Source: Tannerella sp. (GTDB lineage Bacteria; Bacteroidota; Bacteroidia; Bacteroidales; Tannerellaceae). From it: a stretch of DNA of 5,081 nt. The notes beneath the pieces were generated by a model, which saw nothing but the letters and a program-made list of their open reading frames with translations, made no database searches and had not been told where the DNA came from. Shown here in pieces: positions 1 through 5,081 of the stretch; positions within the stretch are counted from its first letter, which is position 1, and the number at the start of each line of letters is the position of its first letter. Position numbers and translations under genes: made by a program. The stretch covers positions 1 to 5,081 of the forward strand of contig JAITPH010000165.1 of NCBI GenBank assembly GCA_031289515.1. Direction: 5' to 3'.

Positions 1-304
1 GTTTGGCTCCGCCCGACACGATAACCTGATCGACGCCGAACGACAGCGAGTTCTCCCGCTTCAGTTTTTCCACGACAGCCTTGCGCAAATCCGCGTATCC
101 CGGAACGGGAGAATAGAAAGAAAAATTGTCGTCGACAGCCTTTTTGGCCGCCGACTTGATATGTTCCGGAGTATTGAAATCCGGCTCGCCAACACTTAGA
201 TTGATGACGTCAATTCCCTGAGCTTTCAGCTCGTTACTCTTTTGTGACATTGCCAGCGTCTCCGAGGGCGACAGGCTGTTCAAACGTGCAGATAATTGTT
301 CCAT
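1..304 (-). CDS. aspC: Class I/II PLP-dependent aminotransferase, probable aspartate aminotransferase (N-terminal part only)
   Basis: This partial gene starts at the ATG at 304-302 and runs off the left edge. I translated 101 codons from the minus strand. They begin MEQLSARLNSLSPSETLAMS and then show the fold-type I aminotransferase landmarks VGEPDF (residues 38-43), YSPVPGY (64-70) and VSGGAK (96-101). In aspartate aminotransferases of subgroup I-gamma the GEPDF loop contacts the substrate side and the tyrosine of the Y-x-P motif reaches PLP of the partner subunit; this is family knowledge. The PLP-binding lysine lies outside the window. The expected reaction is transfer of an amino group from aspartate or a similar amino acid to 2-oxoglutarate, in the cytoplasm. 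The start follows the ribBA stop by 10 bp and no Shine-Dalgarno sequence is visible, only AT-rich bases, so it is probably the fourth gene of the operon. The family is very clear; the exact amino-acid specificity and the symbol are inferred. Confidence 0.93.
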   Translation of the reverse strand, partial: MEQLSARLNSLSPSETLAMSQKSNELKAQGIDVINLSVGEPDFNTPEHIKSAAKKAVDDNFSFYSPVPGYADLRKAVVEKLKRENSLSFGVDQVIVSGGAK

Positions 305-314
305 GCGTATATTT

Positions 315-1544
315 TTATTTAATATTATGTATTTCGTGTCCCATTCGCTCTTTCTTCGTCCTGATGTAAAACTCGTTGTACTTGTTCGGTTCGACCTCGA
401 TCGGTACGTTCTCGACCACTTCTATTCCGTAGGCTTCAAGTCCGACGCGCTTGACCGGATTGTTGGTCATAAGTCTCATCTTGTGAACGCCTATATGACG
501 GAGTAACTGCGCCCCTACCCCGTAATCGCGCTCGTCCGCCTTGTGATACAGGTGGAGGTTTGCATCTACCGTATCCAAGCCTTCTTCCTGCAGTTTGTAG
601 GCGTGAATCTTGTCCATCAGTCCGATGCCGCGCCCTTCCTGATTGAGATAGATGACGACGCCCTTGCCTTCCTGCTCGATGAGATGCATCGCCTTGTGAA
701 GCTGTTCGCCGCAGTCGCAACGCAGCGAGCCGAAGATGTCGCCCGTCATGCAGGACGAATGAACGCGCACCAGCACAGGCTCGTCGCCCAAAATGCAGCC
801 TTTTATCAAAGCCACGTGTTCGAGTCCGTTACTTTTCTGGCGGAAAGGAATAAGCCTGAAATCGCCGTAAGCGGTAGGCAGTTTCGCCTCGACGCCTTTT
901 TCTACAAGCGATTCGGTCTTCAGCCGGTAAGCTATCAGGTCGCGGATAGAGATGATTTTAATTCCGGACGCAACCGACATTTCCATCAATTGCGGCAGAC
1001 GCGCCATTGTGCCGTCGCCGTTAAGAATTTCGATAAGCGCTCCGGCAGGATACAAACCGGCCAGGCGAGCCATGTCGACGGTAGCTTCGGTATGACCGGC
1101 GCGACGAAGCACGCCGCGCGAATTGGCGCGAAGCGGATTGATATGACCCGGACGTCCCAGATCGGCAGATTTCGTCGCCGGGTCGGCAAGCGCCGCGATC
1201 GTTTGCGCGCGGTCGTACATCGAAACGCCGGTAGTGCATCCGCCGCCCAGTTTGTCTACCGTGACGGTGAAAGGCGTTTCCATCGGCGAGGTGTTCTGTA
1301 TCACCTGCATGTTCAGCGCCAGCTCCTCGCATCGCTCCTCCGTTATCGGCGCACACAGGACGCCGCGACCGCGACCGACCATGAAATTTACCTTTTCGGG
1401 CGTTATCTTCTCCGCCGCAACGATAAAATCGCCTTCGTTCTCGCGGTCTTCATCATCGACGACTATCAGGAATTTGCCTTCGCGGAAATCCTCGATAGCC
1501 TCTTCTATTGTATTCAGTTTAATTTCTTGCATAATATTTGTCAT
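315..1544 (-). CDS. ribBA: Bifunctional 3,4-dihydroxy-2-butanone-4-phosphate synthase / GTP cyclohydrolase II
   Basis: This cytoplasmic enzyme makes both precursors of riboflavin: DHBP from ribulose 5-phosphate (RibB half) and the diaminopyrimidine from GTP (RibA half). RibB spans about residues 5-207: DDEDRENEGD (30-39) holds the catalytic acidic cluster, followed by TTGVSMYDRA (104-113), RPGHINPLRA (131-140) and RRAGHTEAT (147-155). RibA spans about 222-403: zinc ligands Cys265, Cys276 and Cys278 in SSCMTGDIFGSLRCDCG, then NQEGRGIGL (301-309), KADERDYGVGAQ (335-346) and MTNNPVKR (359-366). The length, 409 residues, is normal for the fusion, and both halves look intact. Two residues are atypical: Gly176 in EILNGDGTMAR, where an acidic residue is usual, and Tyr333 just before HKADERD, where glycine is usual. 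Two starts are possible. Met1 (1544) overlaps the permease by 26 bp and Met5 (1532, MQEIKLNTIEEA, 405 aa) by 14 bp. Met5 agrees better with the usual N-terminus. The overlap leaves no room for an FMN riboswitch in front of the gene. Confidence 0.97.
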   Translation of the reverse strand: MTNIMQEIKLNTIEEAIEDFREGKFLIVVDDEDRENEGDFIVAAEKITPEKVNFMVGRGRGVLCAPITEERCEELALNMQVIQNTSPMETPFTVTVDKLGGGCTTGVSMYDRAQTIAALADPATKSADLGRPGHINPLRANSRGVLRRAGHTEATVDMARLAGLYPAGALIEILNGDGTMARLPQLMEMSVASGIKIISIRDLIAYRLKTESLVEKGVEAKLPTAYGDFRLIPFRQKSNGLEHVALIKGCILGDEPVLVRVHSSCMTGDIFGSLRCDCGEQLHKAMHLIEQEGKGVVIYLNQEGRGIGLMDKIHAYKLQEEGLDTVDANLHLYHKADERDYGVGAQLLRHIGVHKMRLMTNNPVKRVGLEAYGIEVVENVPIEVEPNKYNEFYIRTKKERMGHEIHNIK

Positions 1545-3441
1545 TGATTATTTCTGTCATCTCGTCACAAATCCTCATCGCGGTATTCATATCCTGACGC
1601 AAGAGTTTGCGGCGATATATCGCTATCAGATATACGAATCCTCCGACCGGAAAAAGCAGCGCCAGCGCCATACCCGCCCCGGGGCTTATTTGCCGGTCGA
1701 TAAGTCGATAATTATTTATAATCGGGAAATCCATCGTTTTATTCAGAACAAGATTGTTGTCGGAGTTTTTCAGTATTTCGACGATGCTTTCGACTTCGAG
1801 AGCTATCCTCGCCGCTTCCCTGTCTACGCCGCTTTGCCGCCAGAACTGGAAATAATGAAACCACCGCTTGTTGTTCGACAGGTATGTCAGGCATGATAAT
1901 TTCAGTTCCGTCAGGCTCGTTTCGACCGCTCCGTAATCGGGCGTTTCCATGATAATGTCCTTTTTCTCTATAACGCGGCTTTCGCGTTTGCCGACAAGCC
2001 GTTTCAGTGCGTCAAGATATGTTTCGGCGTTCATAATCACGGAATCGTTTACCGCCTTGTATGTCAGGAAAACGCCTAACGGCAGCAACACCGACGAACT
2101 TAGCCACATGCCTTGCCAAGGCGGCCATACTCCTTCGCGCGCCAGCTTGTATCCGATAGTATCGATAACATAGTAGGCGAGAAACAGGAAGACCGAAATC
2201 ACGGCAGGAGCGCCCAGACCGCCTTTTCTGATAATGGCTCCGAGCGGTGCGCCGATAAAGAAAAACACGAGGCAGGCAATCGAGAGCGTAAATTTCTTGT
2301 GCATCTCGGTATGATGCCTTCTTATTTCCCCGCTTTCGCTCTTTAGAGTTTCGTTTTTATATCCGTAATCCATCTTGAAATTCTCGATACTGCGCTTTGA
2401 ATACGAGAGCAGGGAGGCTTTGATGTTTGCTTCCTGCGTTTTGTAGAGGCTGTCGAAGTTCAAAACGCTGTTTTTTACGCTGTCCGGCTGTTCCTGCGGC
2501 TTGGGCGCGCTTTCGTAGCGGGCGAGCGTCTTTCGGTAAGACTTGGCAAACAATGCCTTCGATTCAAGCATCTTTATACTGTCGATGCGGACGGTCATCG
2601 AATCTATCGAGCGTTGCAGACTGGTTATGTTTTTTCCGATATAGCGGCCCTGATACAGCGATTCGTCGCGCATGTTGAAATTTTCGTCGAACTCTATCAG
2701 CATTTCCATAAAATCGAACGTTTCGCGGCGATACGGCACAGCGTCTTTGGCATCCTTTACCCTGTTTTTGTTTCCCTTGACATTTTCAAACGATTCGCCG
2801 CTGTAGAGCGTCATTATCAGAAATTTCTTGTCCGACGACGTCTTGAGGCGACCCGAATCGGCGACTATGACGCGGGCGTTGTTGAATCCGTCCGAATAGT
2901 CGTATATCATCACGTCTTTAAGCAGTTTGTTCCTGTTGTCTTTCTTCTTGACGTAGATGTTCTTTCCGTTTATTTCGGTATTAAAAACGCCTTCCGGTAT
3001 TGCAAGTTCGGGAGATTTCTGTTTGACGGAATAGAGGATTGTATAAAACCTGACCTGCGAGACCGGAATTATATTGTTCTGAAAGAAGAATGCCGATATG
3101 GCGACGAAAACGAGGAATACGGTCAGCGGCCTCATGATTCTAATCAGCGATATTCCCGCCGACTTCATAGCCATCAACTCCGACTGTTCGCCGAGATTCC
3201 CGAATGTCATCAGGGAAGCAAAGAGTATCGCAAGCGGCATAGCCTGCGGAACAAAAGTCATTGCCGCATAAGAGAATAATTTGGCTATCACATCCATGCT
3301 GATTCCCTTGCCTACCATCTCATCGACGAACTGCCAAAGAAAGTGCATCATAAATATGAACAGACATATTCCGAACGTCATTATAAACAACGGCAGAAAT
3401 GTCTTCAACAGAAAGAAATCCAATCGCTTTATCCTGCGCAT
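1519..3441 (-). CDS. LptF/LptG (YjgP/YjgQ) family permease, long form
   Basis: This is probably an inner-membrane subunit of the LptB2FG transporter, which extracts lipopolysaccharide and passes it to the periplasmic LptC/LptA bridge. The N-terminus MRRIKRLDFFLLKTFLP is typical of the family. By hydrophobicity I see membrane segments at about 11-36, 53-80 and 99-121. The coupling-helix-like stretch QSELMAMKSAGIS (86-98) lies between the second and third, where the family contacts LptB. A periplasmic beta-jellyroll-type region follows (about 125-255), then a hydrophilic insert of about 120 residues with helix-like sequence (260-380), and three more segments at 383-403, 409-429 and 446-464. Canonical LptF/G proteins have about 360 residues and six segments. 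Here a charged tail (465-587) and a seventh hydrophobic segment (589-609) are added, giving 640 residues. I recall long versions of this kind as common in Bacteroidales. LptF and LptG cannot be separated with confidence, so no symbol is given. The start lies 7 bp after the START-like gene and the end overlaps ribBA. Confidence 0.92.
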   Translation of the reverse strand: MRRIKRLDFFLLKTFLPLFIMTFGICLFIFMMHFLWQFVDEMVGKGISMDVIAKLFSYAAMTFVPQAMPLAILFASLMTFGNLGEQSELMAMKSAGISLIRIMRPLTVFLVFVAISAFFFQNNIIPVSQVRFYTILYSVKQKSPELAIPEGVFNTEINGKNIYVKKKDNRNKLLKDVMIYDYSDGFNNARVIVADSGRLKTSSDKKFLIMTLYSGESFENVKGNKNRVKDAKDAVPYRRETFDFMEMLIEFDENFNMRDESLYQGRYIGKNITSLQRSIDSMTVRIDSIKMLESKALFAKSYRKTLARYESAPKPQEQPDSVKNSVLNFDSLYKTQEANIKASLLSYSKRSIENFKMDYGYKNETLKSESGEIRRHHTEMHKKFTLSIACLVFFFIGAPLGAIIRKGGLGAPAVISVFLFLAYYVIDTIGYKLAREGVWPPWQGMWLSSSVLLPLGVFLTYKAVNDSVIMNAETYLDALKRLVGKRESRVIEKKDIIMETPDYGAVETSLTELKLSCLTYLSNNKRWFHYFQFWRQSGVDREAARIALEVESIVEILKNSDNNLVLNKTMDFPIINNYRLIDRQISPGAGMALALLFPVGGFVYLIAIYRRKLLRQDMNTAMRICDEMTEIINDKYYARN

Positions 3442-3448
3442 ACCTTTT

Positions 3449-3829
3449 TCACACTCCTAACGTTCTTTTCAATTCTTCTACCTGCGATTCCCACAGACTG
3501 ATGGAATCCATTTTCTCCGACGGCTCCGCAAAATCCGTTATTTCGAGAGTCACGTCGCCCGTAAGCTCAACGGTATTTACCCGAAACTCGAAATAGACAT
3601 TCTCGTCGTCGTCCTCCCACCTGTAACGTATACATACATCGGGCTTGAGATACACGACGTTAGCCGTTTCTTTCAATTTGTCCCACGAAAATACATACGT
3701 ATTACCGTCAATGTCTACACTATCGGCAAACCATGACGACAAACCGGGCGGTGTTGTTATGTGATTCCATAAACTCCGTTTTGAAATCTTGTCAAACACA
3801 TATTCGATATGAAACTTTTCTTTTTTCAT
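3449..3829 (-). CDS. Small START/AHSA1-like (SRPBCC fold) domain protein
   Basis: A 126-residue single-domain protein with no signal peptide or membrane segment, so presumably cytoplasmic. I recognise it as the START-like/Activator-of-Hsp90-ATPase (AHSA1-like) protein found in Bacteroidales. Features are an N-terminal strand KEKFHIEYVF (3-12), the helix-turn region SLWNHITTPPGLSSWFAD (19-36), alternating strands with FSWDK (47-51), IRYRW (67-71) and VYFEFRV (78-84), then TLEITDF (94-100) and a C-terminal helix SLWESQVEELKRTLG (111-125). This order matches the helix-grip fold, which encloses a hydrophobic cavity. The reading frame is open to an earlier ATG at 3868, but I chose 3829. The protein then begins MKKEKFHIEYVF as in the family, and the extra 13 codons would cover the promoter and overlap the DUF5686 stop. 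The ligand and role are unknown. Its position 7 bp before an LPS-exporter permease suggests, but does not show, an envelope or lipid connection. Confidence 0.88.
   Translation of the reverse strand: MKKEKFHIEYVFDKISKRSLWNHITTPPGLSSWFADSVDIDGNTYVFSWDKLKETANVVYLKPDVCIRYRWEDDDENVYFEFRVNTVELTGDVTLEITDFAEPSEKMDSISLWESQVEELKRTLGV
3454..3458 (-). promoter_or_regulatory. Possible Shine-Dalgarno (AGGAG) for the LptF/G permease
   Basis: AGGAG on the minus strand ends 12 bases before the permease ATG at 3441 and sits within the last codons of the START-like gene (TTA GGA GTG TGA). A second purine run, AAAAAGG, lies immediately before the start, too close for normal spacing. It is the only start in the window with an SD-like motif nearby. 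Since the motif encodes the conserved Leu-Gly-Val end of the upstream protein, it may be coincidental. Confidence 0.3.
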
Positions 3830-3838
3830 AAATTTGTG

Positions 3839-3869
3839 CGAAGGTAGATATAATATTTGAATTATCAAA
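3839..3869 (-). promoter_or_regulatory. Bacteroidota-type promoter for the START-permease-ribBA-aminotransferase operon
   Basis: On the minus strand, TTTG (3869-3866) is followed by exactly 19 bases and then TACCTTCG (3846-3839). The Bacteroides consensus for the primary sigma factor is TTTG at -33, a spacer of about 19-21 bases, and TAnnTTTG at -7. The -33 element is perfect and the -7 element differs by one base (TTCG for TTTG). The -33 element includes the first bases of the DUF5686 stop codon (TTT TGA). Only 9 bases separate the -7 element from the chosen ATG at 3829, so the transcript would have a leader of a few bases at most. This sits in the largest gap of the window and supports the shorter start of the START-like gene. 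Confidence 0.62.
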
Positions 3870-5079
3870 AAGAAAAACTCATTTTTATTCTCAAACCGTT
3901 GTTCGGCGACCCTTTGTGATTACGGTGCGACAGCCGCCAAACGTAGTCTACACGCAAGATCTTGAAGATATTATCAATTCCCGCGCCGCATTCCATATAA
4001 GGCATGTCGCCCATCATAAAAGTGTTCGCCGGGAAGCAAAACAAGCCTTCGCCGTTCATAAAAGGATTGTTTTTTTTGCTCAGTTCGCCATACCAGCCTC
4101 GGAACGATAAAACCTCGCGAAACTGCAACGCCTTGATGAACGGTATACGGTTGAAAATCCAGCCGTTAAGGTGGTACGTCATTTCCATCGAAGCGAACCG
4201 GTCGTGGATAAATTCCATCGGATCCATCAGGGGGAACGTCTCTGCCTGAATGGTATACGACAAATTGGCGTTCGGAATAAGCAGCAACGGATACGGAACG
4301 CGATCCCAAACCTTGCCTGCCTGTCCGTAGAAATTGATGTATCCGAAAGGCGACATCCAGATTCGTTTGCGGACGCCAAGCTCCGTGCGGTTGTAGTTAT
4401 GGTCTGTTCCGAGTATTCCCTTTCGCGCCATTGTATGCTTGAGCGTGATAATCGGCGCGTCCAAAGTGATGGGATAGCGGGCATTGCGCGACTGAAAAAA
4501 CTTTTCGCCGGGCGCCCAGCGAATATAAAACTCCAACTGTGCCGACGTGTAACGGTCTGTCGGCGCAGTTGTACCGTCAGCCCTTATCAGGTCGAACGGA
4601 ACGTCGCGCGTAGCCCATTCGCGCAGATGACGCAACGAAACGCCATAACCGAAGCCTTTGAAATTCTCCCTGTAATAGCTCAATTCCGCTTTCCGGATGT
4701 ATGTAAGCAGATTGTTGTCGCGCCGTTTGATCAACAGAAATATGTTGTCGGCATTCGTATAGAGATAATGCTGACCTATATAATTAATGTCGTACTTATA
4801 TTCGGCTCGGAGGTAGTGAAACGGATATTCCTGCCTGAAATTCATCTTCCTGTTGAACGAATATTCCGCCAGAGCGTTTCCCTTGATGCGGTCATCATCG
4901 AATCCGTAAGCAATATATCCGTCGAGAAACAGTCGGCGACTGAGATTGACCGTCGTATTGCCGCCGACCTTCAGACGCAGCCCTTCCAGCGCATTTCCGC
5001 TGATAAACGAGTTTACATTGCCGATCTCAAACCGGCTGTTCGTCTTCGACGTCTGGACATATCCGTTTATCAGTATGTT
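3865..5079 (-). CDS. DUF5686 family outer-membrane protein, C-terminal part (5' end beyond the right edge)
   Basis: The frame is open from the right edge to the TGA at 3867-3865, giving 404 visible residues. I translated 5079-4846 by hand and found no stop, so the ATG at 4845 is internal and not a start. Full-length relatives usually carry a signal peptide and a carboxypeptidase-regulatory-like domain at the N-terminus; both would lie outside the window. In visible numbering, recognisable family segments are EGLRLKVGGNTT (32-43), GQHYLYTNADNIFL (102-115), WAPGEKFFQSR (188-198), GQAGKVWDRVPYPLLLIPNA (252-271), DPMEFIHDRF (286-295) and GAGIDNIFKILRVDYVWRL (365-383). Strands of alternating polar and aromatic residues and the terminal sequence KMSFSF ending in Phe fit an outer-membrane beta-barrel recognised by the Bam machinery. 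The molecular function of DUF5686 is not established. It lies 35 bp before the START-like gene on the same strand with no terminator between. Confidence 0.9.
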   Translation of the reverse strand, partial: NILINGYVQTSKTNSRFEIGNVNSFISGNALEGLRLKVGGNTTVNLSRRLFLDGYIAYGFDDDRIKGNALAEYSFNRKMNFRQEYPFHYLRAEYKYDINYIGQHYLYTNADNIFLLIKRRDNNLLTYIRKAELSYYRENFKGFGYGVSLRHLREWATRDVPFDLIRADGTTAPTDRYTSAQLEFYIRWAPGEKFFQSRNARYPITLDAPIITLKHTMARKGILGTDHNYNRTELGVRKRIWMSPFGYINFYGQAGKVWDRVPYPLLLIPNANLSYTIQAETFPLMDPMEFIHDRFASMEMTYHLNGWIFNRIPFIKALQFREVLSFRGWYGELSKKNNPFMNGEGLFCFPANTFMMGDMPYMECGAGIDNIFKILRVDYVWRLSHRNHKGSPNNGLRIKMSFSF

Positions 5080-5081
5080 CA

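Noticed and set aside
543..1547. A 334-codon open frame on the plus strand, with another at 1234-1896
   Set aside because: Both lie antisense to ribBA and the permease end, whose proteins are conserved along their whole length. The plus-strand products are rich in Arg, His and Phe with no recognisable domain, as expected for shadow frames.
1708..1726. AT-rich near-palindrome (CGATAATTATTTATAATCG)
   Set aside because: The stem has mismatches and encodes an unremarkable part of the permease tail. No second copy or associated site was seen.
3830..3868. Longer start of the START-like gene at 3868 (13 extra residues)
   Set aside because: The extension, MIIQILYLPSHKF, covers the promoter and overlaps the DUF5686 stop. 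The family N-terminus MKKEKFHIEYVF begins at 3829.
3873..3886. AAAAA-CTCA-TTTTT inverted repeat as a terminator after DUF5686
   Set aside because: Five A-T pairs make too weak a stem, it is inside the last codons of the gene, and no GC-rich stem precedes a U-run.
3938..3945. Perfect TAnnTTTG (TACGTTTG, minus strand) as a second promoter
   Set aside because: It lies inside DUF5686 coding sequence and has no TTTG at 19-21 bases upstream. An 8-base motif with two free positions is expected by chance in a window of this size.
3955..3964. Perfect 10-bp palindrome CAAGATCTTG as an operator
   Set aside because: It falls within conserved DUF5686 codons (FKILRV), over 100 bp from the next gene, and a single 10-bp palindrome is expected by chance.
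3865..4845. A 326-residue protein starting at 4845 as a separate gene
   Set aside because: The frame stays open through 5079 and the upstream 78 residues match the DUF5686 family, so the methionine is internal to a larger gene cut by the window edge.

Overview
The window looks like a piece of a Bacteroidota chromosome, most likely order Bacteroidales. Three things point there. The encoded proteins include a DUF5686-type outer-membrane protein, a RibBA fusion with Bacteroidales-style sequence and an unusually long YjgP/YjgQ (LptF/G) permease. Start codons mostly lack a clear Shine-Dalgarno sequence. The one intergenic gap of any size holds a -33/-7 promoter of the Bacteroidota type. I cannot assign a genus from the sequence alone.

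All genes lie on the minus strand, so transcription runs from high to low coordinates. In transcription order they are: (1) the C-terminal 404 residues of a DUF5686 family outer-membrane protein (5079-3865, N-terminus outside the window); (2) a 35-bp gap with a promoter; (3) a 126-residue START/AHSA1-like protein (3829-3449); (4) a 640-residue LptF/LptG family permease (3441-1519); (5) ribBA, the fused DHBP synthase/GTP cyclohydrolase II (1544 or 1532 to 315); (6) the first 101 codons of a class I aspartate aminotransferase (304-2, continuing beyond the left edge). Genes 3 to 6 are separated by 7 bp, an overlap of 14 or 26 bp, and 10 bp. They are therefore probably one operon driven by the promoter in the 35-bp gap. 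DUF5686 has no terminator after it, so read-through from upstream is also possible.

Functionally the block mixes envelope biogenesis (an outer-membrane barrel, a lipopolysaccharide-exporter permease and a small lipid/hydrophobic-ligand-fold protein) with core metabolism (riboflavin precursors and amino-acid transamination). Nothing suggests mobile DNA, phage, CRISPR or RNA genes. No non-coding stretch exceeds 35 bp.

This is mostly an ordinary conserved chromosomal region. The points most worth a second look are the promoter overlapping the DUF5686 stop with an almost absent 5' leader, the START-like gene of unknown role coupled to the permease, the large additions to the permease and two atypical residues in RibBA.
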